Notes under the pieces: model-generated | Told to the model about the DNA's origin: nothing | The model's input: the letters and a program-made list of their open reading frames with translations, nothing else | Database searches by the model: none | Translations under genes and position numbers: made by a program | NCBI GenBank assembly: GCA_964386465.1 | Contig: CAYLTU010000273.1 | Coordinates: 1 to 7,847, forward strand | DNA: 7,847 nucleotides | Direction of reading: 5' to 3' | Source: GCA-2717185 sp964386465 | GTDB lineage: Bacteria > Pseudomonadota > Alphaproteobacteria > UBA8366 > GCA-2717185 | Part shown: one piece after another, positions 1 through 5,563 of the stretch | How the letters are laid out: each line of letters starts with the position of its first letter | Position numbering within the stretch: position 1 is the stretch's first letter

Positions 1-548
1 AAGGCCGCGACATCCTGTTTCACAGCGAGAACGGCATCATCGGCATGGGCCCGCGACCGGCGCGCGACGAGGATATCGATCCCGACCTGATGAGCGCAGG
101 CAAGGGGCCGGTCACCCTGATCCCGGGCGGTTCCTTCATTCATCACGCGGATTCCTTCGCCGTCGCGCGCGGCGGCCGGCTAGACGCTGCGGTGCTGGGC
201 GCGTTCCAGGTCGCTGTCAATGGCGACCTGGCAAACTGGAAGCTGCCGACGGCCAAGACCGGCAGCGTCGGCGGGGCGATGGATATCGCGGCGGGCGCCA
301 AGCGGGTCTTCGCGATGATGACCCATACGGCCAAGGACGGTGAACCGAAGATCGTCGAGAAACTGACCTATCCGCTCACCGCCAAGACCTGCGTCACCAA
401 GATATTCACCGACATGGCGGTCGTCGCCGTCACGTCCGACGGCTACGTGCTGGAAGAGGTGGCGCCAGGATTCACCGCAGATGACATTCAGGCGGCGACA
501 GGCGCGCCGCTTGCCGTGCCGGACGACCTCAAAACGATCGCGGCTTAG
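1..548 (+). CDS. 3-oxoacid/3-oxoadipate CoA-transferase, subunit B (5' truncated by window edge)
   Basis: This is the beta subunit of a family I CoA-transferase, which with an alpha subunit (expected just outside the window) moves CoA from succinyl-CoA to a 3-oxoacid. The frame is open from base 3 and ends at TAG 546-548, giving about 181 visible residues. Near the left edge, bases 24-35 read S-E-N-G. The Glu at 27-29 corresponds to the catalytic Glu of the SENG motif, which forms the glutamyl-CoA thioester. Further family signatures follow: GMGPRP, DPDLMSAGK, a conserved ADSFAVARGG block, GDLANWK, GGAMDIAAG and a C-terminal IFTDMAVVAVT strand. The substrate is not settled: the LTYPLT-CV-TDMAVV stretch recalls 3-oxoadipate transferases (PcaJ), while the rest equally fits acetoacetate transferases (ScoB/AtoA). 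No partner gene is visible, so no symbol is given. The family and subunit assignment is secure; the exact substrate is inference. Confidence 0.93.
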   Translation, partial: GRDILFHSENGIIGMGPRPARDEDIDPDLMSAGKGPVTLIPGGSFIHHADSFAVARGGRLDAAVLGAFQVAVNGDLANWKLPTAKTGSVGGAMDIAAGAKRVFAMMTHTAKDGEPKIVEKLTYPLTAKTCVTKIFTDMAVVAVTSDGYVLEEVAPGFTADDIQAATGAPLAVPDDLKTIAA

Positions 549-568
549 GTCATGAGTTCATGGCCTAA
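545..568. repeat. 24-bp imperfect palindrome covering both convergent stop codons
   Basis: TTAGGTCATGA (545-555) and TCATGGCCTAA (558-568) are reverse complements except at one position (T550 against G563, a wobble in plus-strand RNA), with a 2-base centre GT. It contains the TAG of the CoA-transferase (546-548) and, on the other strand, the TAG of the minus-strand frame (565-567). It could be a bidirectional termination structure, but no T-tract follows on either strand, so a terminator role is only inferred. Confidence 0.5.
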
Positions 569-1020
569 CCCAACCCCATGAGCTTCAGGCGGGTTGCGGT
601 CAGCCGGTTTCCGGGCGTTGTCGATTCGGTCAGGATCGAGAAATGGTTCTGCCCGGGCATTTCGAAATGCTCGACCGGCAGACCCTGTTCGGTAAGTACA
701 TCGGCATAGGCCTTCGACTGGCGCCGGAATTCTTCGCTTTCGCTTGTGCCGACCGTTACCGCGACGGGCGGTCTGCTCTGCGCTGTCAGAAATATCGGGC
801 TATTGCGCTGTGCGATGTCGGGTGTCATTTGCACGGCGTCCTGCACCGAAGTCTGCGTGACGGGCGCGACTTCGAAAACACCGCTGATCGGGACGACGCT
901 CTTCAGCGCGTTCGCCGGCAGGCCGTGCGCCGCCCAGTCGGTCGCCAGCAACATCGGATATACATCTCGACCGGCGCCCCGTTCGGGTCGTCCGGCAGGA
1001 ACAGGTCGAGCTTTCCCCGG
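565..1020 (-). pseudogene. Alpha/beta hydrolase (kynurenine formamidase-like) in two pieces with internal deletion and frame change
   Basis: Bases 1020-957 on the minus strand, read in a different frame from the surrounding open frame, encode GKLDLFLPDDPNGAPVEMYI, the strand that normally precedes the HGGYW oxyanion motif. At 957/956 the sequence jumps to MLLATDWAAHGLP, which normally follows the GHSAGGHLA nucleophile elbow. From there to TAG 565-567 the C-terminal half is intact and includes the acidic SESEEF loop and the His of GQNHFS. The missing centre would be roughly 80-90 residues by comparison with the family (my estimate). The nucleophile Ser is lost, so the remnant cannot be an active esterase or amidase. 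Confidence 0.7.
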
Positions 1021-1194
1021 TTGCTCGTCCGGCGTGATGTCCTGATCTCGGAAGAAGATGACGCAATGGTCAAGCATCGCCTGGTGGATGCGTTCGAAGG
1101 TTACGTCGTCGAGCGGCTCGGAAAGATCCACGCCGTGAATCTGCGCCCCCAGGGCGCCGGCAACCGGTTGCACATCTAGACTGTTGCTGCCCAT
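565..1194 (-). CDS. Chimeric open frame: TauD/TfdA dioxygenase start joined to alpha/beta hydrolase pieces (probable gene remnant)
   Basis: A single open frame of 209 codons runs from ATG 1192-1194 to TAG 565-567. Residues 1-58 look like the N-terminus of a TauD/TfdA-type Fe(II)/2-oxoglutarate dioxygenase (LGAQIHGVDLSEPL, then IFFRDQDITPDEQ). Residues 81-209 look like the C-terminal half of an alpha/beta hydrolase of the kynurenine formamidase type (MLLATDWAAHGLP, NSPIF, VGTSESEEFRRQS, GQNHFSIL). Residues 59-80 make no sense in this frame, but the same DNA read in another frame gives the early hydrolase strand. The dioxygenase iron ligands (HxD...H) are absent, as are the hydrolase HGGYW oxyanion segment and GHSAG nucleophile; only the acidic residue and His184 region remain. 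It should have neither activity. It has a good ribosome binding site and lies just downstream of ispB on the same strand. Misassembly is an alternative to real deletion. Confidence 0.75.
   Translation of the reverse strand: MGSNSLDVQPVAGALGAQIHGVDLSEPLDDVTFERIHQAMLDHCVIFFRDQDITPDEQPGKARPVPAGRPERGAGRDVYPMLLATDWAAHGLPANALKSVVPISGVFEVAPVTQTSVQDAVQMTPDIAQRNSPIFLTAQSRPPVAVTVGTSESEEFRRQSKAYADVLTEQGLPVEHFEMPGQNHFSILTESTTPGNRLTATRLKLMGLG
1021..1194 (-). pseudogene. TauD/TfdA family dioxygenase, N-terminal fragment
   Basis: This is the first 58 codons of a taurine dioxygenase-like gene, from ATG 1192-1194 to the break after the Gln codon at about 1021. The first beta strand and helix of the family are well preserved, with no stops or frameshifts. 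After DEQ the family should continue into a helix leading to the HxD iron-binding motif, but the sequence switches to unrelated hydrolase sequence. All catalytic residues are missing. The family is clear; the substrate cannot be inferred from this piece. Confidence 0.7.
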
Positions 1195-1202
1195 CGAGAA
1201 GG

Positions 1203-1208
1203 CTCCCT
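1203..1208 (-). promoter_or_regulatory. Shine-Dalgarno AGGGAG of the chimeric frame
   Basis: On the minus strand AGGGAG lies 8 bases before ATG 1192-1194. It fixes this start and shows that the 5' end of the former dioxygenase gene is still intact. It overlaps one arm of the inverted repeat at 1204-1225. Confidence 0.6.
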
Positions 1209-1225
1209 GTCGGTTCAGACAGGGA
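1204..1225. repeat. 8-bp inverted repeat between ispB and the chimeric frame
   Basis: TCCCTGTC (1204-1211) and GACAGGGA (1218-1225) are perfect reverse complements separated by a 6-base loop. The hairpin sits 9 bases after the ispB stop. No T-tract follows on the minus strand, so it is a poor intrinsic terminator. On the minus-strand RNA its distal arm covers most of the AGGGAG ribosome binding site of the next gene, so it could dampen translation. This is inference from structure only. Confidence 0.45.
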
Positions 1226-1234
1226 CGGTATGGG

Positions 1235-2257
1235 TCAATAGGCGCGCTCGATGCAAAAATCGATCAAGCCGCGCAGCGCCCGCTTGATCTCGGAGTCCGG
1301 GAACAGACCCAGCGCGTCGCGGGCGATCGCGCCGTAATGACGCGACCGTTCGATCGTGTCGGACAGTGCGTCGTACTTGTTCATCAAGCCGATCGCCTGC
1401 TCCAGATCACCGTCGCTTTGCTCCATCGTTTCCAGCGCGCGGCGCCAGAACTGGCGTTCGGTGTCCGTACCGCGCCGCCAGGCCAGTACGACCGGCAGGG
1501 TGATCTTGCCTTCGCGGAAGTCGTCGCCGATCGTCTTGCCCAGCTTGGCCTGTTCGGCGGAATAGTCGAGCACGTCGTCGATGAGCTGGAACGCGATGCC
1601 GAAATTCATGCCGTAGCTTTCCAGCGCTTTCGCTTCGGTGGCGGGCCGCTCGGCGACCACGGCGCCGATCTCCGTCGCCGCCGCGAACAGTTTCGCGGTC
1701 TTGGCGCGGATCACCTCCATATAGGCTTCTTCGCTGGTTTCGGTGTCGTTCGTGGTCATGAGCTGCATGACCTCGCCCTCGGCGATGGTCGCCGACGCGT
1801 CCGACAGAATCTTCAGTACGCGCAGCGAGCCGTCCTGCACCATCAGTTGGAAGGCGCGCGAGAACAGGAAATCGCCTACCAGTACCGACGCCTGGTTGCC
1901 CCAAACCGCCTTCGCGCTGTCCTGGCCGCGGCGCAGATCGGAATCGTCCACGACATCATCATGCAGCAAAGTCGCCGTGTGAATGAATTCAACGCAAGCG
2001 GCGAGGCTGATGTGGCGTTCGCCCTGATAGCCGCACAGCGCCGACGAAGCCAAAGTCATCATCGGCCGCAAGCGCTTGCCGCCGGCCGCGATGATATGTC
2101 CCGCGAGTTGCGGGATCAGCGCGACAGGGCTGTCCATCTTGTCGACGATAACCTGGTTTACCTTCACCAGGTCGTCGCCGACCAGGGCGTTGACATAGTC
2201 CAGGGCGTGTTTTACGCCGTCCCCGCGCGATCCTTCGAAATTGACTACGACCGCCAC
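1235..2257 (-). CDS. ispB: Polyprenyl diphosphate synthase (octa-/decaprenyl type)
   Basis: This trans-prenyltransferase condenses isopentenyl diphosphate onto farnesyl or geranylgeranyl diphosphate to make the long side chain of ubiquinone. The 340-residue length is typical. The GGKRLRP substrate-binding motif is at residues 59-65. The first Asp-rich motif is DDVVD at 100-104 within LLHDDVVDDSDLRRG, and the second is DDVLD at 227-231 within FQLIDDVLDYS, followed by KTIGDDFREGKITLPV. All Mg-diphosphate ligands are therefore present. The start is GTG (2255-2257), supported by GGAG at 2264-2267 six bases upstream and by the expected N-terminus; there is no usable ATG before residue 41. Chain length cannot be read reliably from sequence; alphaproteobacteria commonly make ten units (DdsA). 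Its promoter would lie in the adjacent assembly gap, divergent from the DUF2007-methyltransferase gene. The chimeric frame lies 40 bases downstream on the same strand. Confidence 0.95.
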   Translation of the reverse strand: MAVVVNFEGSRGDGVKHALDYVNALVGDDLVKVNQVIVDKMDSPVALIPQLAGHIIAAGGKRLRPMMTLASSALCGYQGERHISLAACVEFIHTATLLHDDVVDDSDLRRGQDSAKAVWGNQASVLVGDFLFSRAFQLMVQDGSLRVLKILSDASATIAEGEVMQLMTTNDTETSEEAYMEVIRAKTAKLFAAATEIGAVVAERPATEAKALESYGMNFGIAFQLIDDVLDYSAEQAKLGKTIGDDFREGKITLPVVLAWRRGTDTERQFWRRALETMEQSDGDLEQAIGLMNKYDALSDTIERSRHYGAIARDALGLFPDSEIKRALRGLIDFCIERAY

Positions 2258-2263
2258 GTTCCG

Positions 2264-2267
2264 CTCC
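2264..2267 (-). promoter_or_regulatory. Shine-Dalgarno GGAG deciding the GTG start of ispB
   Basis: On the minus strand GGAG lies 6 bases before GTG 2255-2257. It supports a non-ATG start exactly at the edge of the assembly gap. Confidence 0.6.
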
Positions 2268-2367
2268 NNNNNNNNNNNNNNNNNNNNNNNNNNNNNNNNN
2301 NNNNNNNNNNNNNNNNNNNNNNNNNNNNNNNNNNNNNNNNNNNNNNNNNNNNNNNNNNNNNNNNNNN
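2268..2367. other. Assembly gap (100 N)
   Basis: Exactly 100 N, a conventional scaffold spacer of unknown true size. It should contain the divergent promoters of ispB and the DUF2007-methyltransferase gene and the first codons of the latter. Confidence 0.97.
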
Positions 2368-3279
2368 GTGCGGCTCTCCTGGCTGACGGCGCTGCTTGCC
2401 GATCAGCAAATCGAGGCGTTCGTGCTAGATACGCACACCAGCATCCTTGAGGGCTCGGCGGGTGCGATACCGCGGCGGCTGCTGGTTAGTGATCAGGATT
2501 TCGACGCCGCGAGCCGGGTGCTCGCTGACGCCGGCGAAATTGAAAAGACGGAGGTCGAGCCGGACAGTCTGCTCGGTGGACGGGTCGAGTTGCGGCAACC
2601 GGGTGACGGCTATCGTGCCGCGATCGATCCGGTGCTTCTGGCGGCGGCTACGCCGTCCGTCGCAGGCAAGGTGCTTGACGTTGGGGCGGGAGTCGGTGCC
2701 GCGGCGCTATGCTACGCCATGCGGGTTCCAGGTGCTCACCTTGTCGGATTGGAACTGCAGCCGCCGTTGGTGGCGCTTGCGAACGAGAATGCCGCGCTGA
2801 ACGGTCTTTCGGAGCGCGTGGCGTTCGTCGAGGGCGATCTGTTGCGGCCGCCCCCGTCAGTTGCGGAGACGGATTTCGAGCATGTCATGGCCAATCCGCC
2901 CTACCTGCCGCCGGACCGTGGCGGCCCGCCGCCGGAACCTTCGAAAGCCACGGCAATGGTCGAGGGAGAAGCCGACCTTGCTGCCTGGGTCGATTTCTGC
3001 ATCCGGATGGTGAAGCCGAAGGGCAGCATCACGATGGTGCACCGCGCCGACCGCCTCGATGAATTGATGGCGCTGTTCCGGGAGCGCGCGGGCGGACTCG
3101 TCGTCGTCCCACTATGGCCGGGTGGTGGCAGACCGGCGAAACGGGTCATCGTTCGCGCGCGGCGCGATGTGCGTACCCCTCTGCGGTTGACGCCCGGCCT
3201 CACATTGCACAGCGAGTTGGGTGGCTATACCGAAGAAGCCCTGGCGGTGCTGCGCGACGGCGAAGCGCTTCCAGTGTAA
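2368..3279 (+). CDS. DUF2007 domain fused to tRNA1(Val) adenine-N6 methyltransferase (5' end in gap)
   Basis: The visible 303 residues form two domains in one frame, ending at TAA 3277-3279. Residues 1-57 match DUF2007 (LSWLTALLADQQIEAFVLD, then HTSILEGSAGAIPRRLLV), a small domain of unknown role sometimes called a signal-transducing protein. Residues from about 61 are an AdoMet-dependent methyltransferase of the TrmN6/YfiC type, which methylates N6 of A37 in tRNA1(Val). It shows LLGGRV-LRQP and GYRAAIDPVLLAA at 69-93, the AdoMet glycine motif LDVGAGVG at 103-110, an acidic end of strand 2 (GLEL 127-130), and the catalytic NPPY at 176-179. The GTG at 2368 is probably an internal Val codon, because DUF2007 proteins usually start about ten residues earlier, inside the gap. 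These two domains are usually separate adjacent genes; here no stop and no plausible internal start separate them. A single-base assembly error that joins them is the main alternative. Confidence 0.88.
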   Translation: MRLSWLTALLADQQIEAFVLDTHTSILEGSAGAIPRRLLVSDQDFDAASRVLADAGEIEKTEVEPDSLLGGRVELRQPGDGYRAAIDPVLLAAATPSVAGKVLDVGAGVGAAALCYAMRVPGAHLVGLELQPPLVALANENAALNGLSERVAFVEGDLLRPPPSVAETDFEHVMANPPYLPPDRGGPPPEPSKATAMVEGEADLAAWVDFCIRMVKPKGSITMVHRADRLDELMALFRERAGGLVVVPLWPGGGRPAKRVIVRARRDVRTPLRLTPGLTLHSELGGYTEEALAVLRDGEALPV

Positions 3280-3286
3280 TCGCGTC

Positions 3287-3315
3287 TTGGAATTTTCAGC
3301 ATTGGGCCCTACATA
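3287..3315 (+). promoter_or_regulatory. Weak candidate promoter for the S49 peptidase gene
   Basis: TTGGAA (3287-3292) and TACATA (3310-3315) are separated by 17 bases. The -10 element begins 12 bases before ATG 3322, so transcription would start at or next to the start codon. This fits the absence of a Shine-Dalgarno sequence there. Both hexamers are poor matches to the sigma-70 consensus, so confidence is low. Confidence 0.25.
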
Positions 3316-3321
3316 ACCGCG

Positions 3322-4188
3322 ATGACGGAAAAGAAAACCATACAATGGCTGCGGCGCGTCCCTTGGGCGGGAGAGAAGATAGCGGACCGTGTTGAAGGCG
3401 GGCCGCTGGTCAATGTGCTGCGGCTTGACGGCGTGATCGGTCGGACATCCGGCCCGCGTCGCGGCGGCATGACGCTGTCCGATCTTGCGGAATCGATCGA
3501 GCGGGCTTTCAAGGGACCGCACGTCGAAGCGGTGGCGTTGGCGATCAACTCGCCGGGCGGTTCACCCGTGCAATCGTCCCTGATCGCAACGCGCATACGT
3601 GCGCTGGCAGCGGAAAAGGAAGTGCCGGTCTTCGCCTTCTGCGAAGACGTGGCGGCTTCCGGCGGCTATTGGCTGGCTTGCGCGGCGGACGAAATTTATG
3701 CCGATCCCGCGTCTATCGTCGGTTCGATCGGTGTCGTCTATGCCGGATTCGGGTTCCCGGAGATGTTGGCGAAGATCGGTGTCGAGCGCCGCGTTCATAC
3801 GGCAGGCGAGAAGAAAGCGATCCTGGATCCGTTCCAGGACGAAGACGAGGATGACGTCGAAATCCTGAAAGACCTTCAGGCCGACATTCACGAGCAGTTC
3901 AAGGCGCATGTCCGCGATCGGCGCGGCGACAAGCTGCAGGCGGACGATGACGTCCTGTTCACCGGTGAGTTCTGGACCGGCAATCGTGCGCTCGGTTTGG
4001 GACTGGTCGACAGCCTCGGCGACCTACGGACCGTGATGCGTGAACGCTATGGCGAGAAAGTCCGGCTCAAGGTGGTCGGCCGCCGACGCGGCTGGCTCGA
4101 GAAGCGCTTCGGCATGCGCGCCGATTGGGCGGACGATCTGATCGGTGCCGTCGAGGCGCGGTCGCTTTGGGCGCGTTACGGGCTGTAG
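3322..4188 (+). CDS. S49 family serine peptidase (SohB/SppA-like, soluble short form)
   Basis: A ClpP-fold serine peptidase with a Ser-Lys dyad, related to signal-peptide peptidase SppA and SohB. The 288 residues form one S49 domain: VNVLRLDGVIG at 30-40, the AINSPGGSP loop at 74-82, the nucleophile Ser113 in EDVAASGGYW, the general base Lys165 in AGEKKAILDPF, and the late GEFWTGNRALGLGLVDSLGD block at 215-234. Both catalytic residues are present. No hydrophobic N-terminal membrane segment or signal peptide is visible (MTEKKTIQWLRRV), unlike SppA and SohB, so a cytoplasmic protein is likely. The C-terminus after 250 is Arg-rich and lacks known motifs. The ATG at 3322 has no Shine-Dalgarno sequence, but the family N-terminus supports it. 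It lies 42 bases after the methyltransferase gene. Its TAG is part of a palindromic element. Confidence 0.92.
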   Translation: MTEKKTIQWLRRVPWAGEKIADRVEGGPLVNVLRLDGVIGRTSGPRRGGMTLSDLAESIERAFKGPHVEAVALAINSPGGSPVQSSLIATRIRALAAEKEVPVFAFCEDVAASGGYWLACAADEIYADPASIVGSIGVVYAGFGFPEMLAKIGVERRVHTAGEKKAILDPFQDEDEDDVEILKDLQADIHEQFKAHVRDRRGDKLQADDDVLFTGEFWTGNRALGLGLVDSLGDLRTVMRERYGEKVRLKVVGRRRGWLEKRFGMRADWADDLIGAVEARSLWARYGL

Positions 4189-4251
4189 AGCAAATCAGGA
4201 TTTATGGGAATCGCCGTAGGCGATTACCATTGGTCCTGTTTCTTTGCTCTA
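4186..4251. repeat. Intergenic palindromic element, unit A
   Basis: A nested hairpin. The outer arms TAGAGCAAA (4186-4194) and TTTGCTCTA (4243-4251) match perfectly. Next come CAGGA (4196-4200) and TCCTG (4234-4238). The inner stem is 4204-4215 with 4219-4230 (AATCGCC against GGCGATT, extended by ATGG against CCAT with one mismatch) around a 3-base GTA loop. The layout is typical of dispersed palindromic units in alphaproteobacterial genomes. The outer arm begins on the stop codon of the peptidase gene. It could also act as a terminator or mRNA 3' stabiliser, but there is no clear T-tract. Confidence 0.65.
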
Positions 4252-4261
4252 ACTATTCAGA

Positions 4262-4311
4262 GCGAGCGGATTCACAGAATTGAGGCCCTGCATCAATTCT
4301 GATCCGGTCTA
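4262..4311. repeat. Intergenic palindromic element, unit B
   Basis: CAGAATTGA (4275-4283) and TCAATTCTG (4293-4301) are perfect reverse complements around a 9-base loop. They are flanked by CGGAT (4267-4271) and ATCCG (4302-4306), the left side having a 3-base bulge. AGAGC precedes it at 4259-4263, the same bases that open unit A, which suggests the two units belong to one composite element. It has no coding content. Confidence 0.55.
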
Positions 4312-4327
4312 CCGAATCGCGCGCTTT

Positions 4328-4357
4328 TTGACCAACGAATCGGTTCCGCGCTACTAA
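4328..4357 (+). promoter_or_regulatory. Candidate promoter for the small CxxC protein gene
   Basis: TTGACC (4328-4333, five of six to the -35 consensus) and TACTAA (4352-4357, weak -10) are 18 bases apart. The -10 element starts 12 bases before ATG 4364, so the transcript would be leaderless or nearly so. No Shine-Dalgarno sequence is present before that ATG. Confidence 0.3.
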
Positions 4358-4363
4358 TGCGGC

Positions 4364-4533
4364 ATGTTGCAGAAATTACTCCTCCTCGCCGCCTTGATGG
4401 CGATCGTCTGGTACGGGTTCAAATTCGTCGGCCGGATTAACCAGCAGCGCCAGCAGAAGATCGCGAAGGACGAAGAAATGGCCCGCAAGGGCGTGGCTGA
4501 CACGGTTCAGTGCCCGGTCTGCGACGCCTATAT
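4364..4533 (+). CDS. Small membrane-anchored CxxC (PP0621-like) protein, 3' end in gap
   Basis: Fifty-six residues are visible before the assembly gap. Residues 3-17 (QKLLLLAALMAIVWY) form one hydrophobic membrane segment. A basic, Gln-rich stretch and a charged linker follow, then VQCPVCDAYI with Cys-x-x-Cys at about residues 50-53. A short N-terminal anchor followed by a zinc-ribbon half site resembles the uncharacterised PP0621 family; the second Cys pair would lie in the gap. No function is known to me. After the gap, one frame gives a stop at 4643-4645, but this cannot be tied to the gene because the gap length is unknown. Start choice rests on the hydrophobic segment beginning directly after the Met. 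The gene lies upstream of glyQ in the same orientation. Confidence 0.65.
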
Positions 4534-4633
4534 NNNNNNNNNNNNNNNNNNNNNNNNNNNNNNNNNNNNNNNNNNNNNNNNNNNNNNNNNNNNNNNNNNN
4601 NNNNNNNNNNNNNNNNNNNNNNNNNNNNNNNNN
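4534..4633. other. Assembly gap (100 N)
   Basis: A second run of exactly 100 N of unknown true length. It hides the end of the small CxxC protein gene and possibly the promoter of glyQ. The 48 bases from 4634 to glyQ carry no recognisable signal. Confidence 0.97.
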
Positions 4634-4681
4634 GGCCATGGTTAGGTTGCGCCGCATCCGCGCGCATTCATTGGCCGGGTC

Positions 4682-5563
4682 ATGGCCCAAGAGAACAACC
4701 AAGACAACAGCTTCCAAGCGCTTATCCTGAAACTGCACGCCTACTGGTCGGCGCGCGGCTGCGTGATTCTGCAGCCCTACGACATGGAGGTCGGCGCGGG
4801 CACGTTTCATCCGGCGACGACGCTGCGCGCGCTTGGCCCGCAGCCCTGGAAAGCGGCCTATGTGCAGCCCTCGCGACGGCCGACGGATGGCCGCTATGGC
4901 GAGAACCCGAACCGGCTGCAGCATTATTACCAATATCAGGTGATTCTGAAACCGTCCCCGGCCGACAGTCAGGAACTCTATCTCGGCAGCCTGCGGGCGC
5001 TCGGCATCGATCCGCTGTCGCACGATATCCGCTTCGTCGAGGACGATTGGGAAAGCCCCACATTGGGCGCCTGGGGGCTCGGCTGGGAGGTCTGGTGCGA
5101 CGGTATGGAGGTCAGCCAGTTCACCTATTTCCAGCAGGTCGGCGGCATCGACTGCGATCCGGTGTCGGTCGAATTGACCTACGGGCTGGAACGGCTGGCC
5201 ATGTACGTGCAAGGGGTCGAGAACGTCTATGATCTGGCCTTCAACGCCGACGGGATGCGCTATGGCGAGGTGTTCCTGCAGGCCGAGCGCGAATTCTCCG
5301 CCTACAATTTCGAGCGCGCCGACGTGGACTTGCTGCGCCGCCACTTCGACGACGCGGAGAAGGAATGCAAGGCGGTGTTGGATGCCGATCTGGCGTTGCC
5401 CGCCTACGACCAGTGCCTCAAGGCGAGCCACCTGTTCAACTTGCTGGACGCCCGAGGCGTGATCAGCGTGACCGAGCGGCAGGCCTACATCCTGCGCATC
5501 CGCACCCTGGCGCGCGGCGCTGCTGAGAAATGGATCGAGAGTCAGTCTGAGGAGGTTGCTTAA
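4682..5563 (+). CDS. glyQ: Glycine--tRNA ligase alpha subunit
   Basis: Catalytic (alpha) subunit of the two-subunit bacterial glycyl-tRNA synthetase, which activates glycine with ATP and charges tRNA(Gly) in the cytoplasm together with GlyS. It has 293 residues, close to the usual length of about 300. The class II core is intact: ILQPYDMEVGAGTFHP at 29-44, the motif 2 region VQPSRRPTDGRYGENPNRLQ at 61-80 with its ATP-binding Arg residues, GAWGLGWEVWCDGMEVSQFT at 129-148, and the motif 3 region ELTYGLERLAMY at 164-175. The C-terminal helical part ends with the conserved LLDARGVISVTERQAYILRIR. The ATG at 4682 has no strong Shine-Dalgarno sequence but gives the expected N-terminus before FQALILKL. 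The last codons carry GAGGAGG (5549-5555), which serves the following frame. glyS follows after a 171-base spacer containing a repeat. Confidence 0.98.
   Translation: MAQENNQDNSFQALILKLHAYWSARGCVILQPYDMEVGAGTFHPATTLRALGPQPWKAAYVQPSRRPTDGRYGENPNRLQHYYQYQVILKPSPADSQELYLGSLRALGIDPLSHDIRFVEDDWESPTLGAWGLGWEVWCDGMEVSQFTYFQQVGGIDCDPVSVELTYGLERLAMYVQGVENVYDLAFNADGMRYGEVFLQAEREFSAYNFERADVDLLRRHFDDAEKECKAVLDADLALPAYDQCLKASHLFNLLDARGVISVTERQAYILRIRTLARGAAEKWIESQSEEVA

Noticed and set aside
1184..2386. Long plus-strand open frame opposite ispB, running into the N gap
   Set aside because: It is antisense to a protein with all polyprenyl synthase motifs, its translation has no family signature, and it is lengthened by the N run. 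Long antisense frames are expected in high-GC coding DNA.
2447..2800. Alternative plus-strand frames within the DUF2007-methyltransferase gene
   Set aside because: Arg-rich translations with no domain signature. The main frame carries both domain motifs throughout.
4364..4645. Joining the small CxxC gene across the gap to the stop at 4643-4645
   Set aside because: The gap is a conventional 100-N spacer, so frame continuity across it means nothing. The gene is reported only up to 4533.
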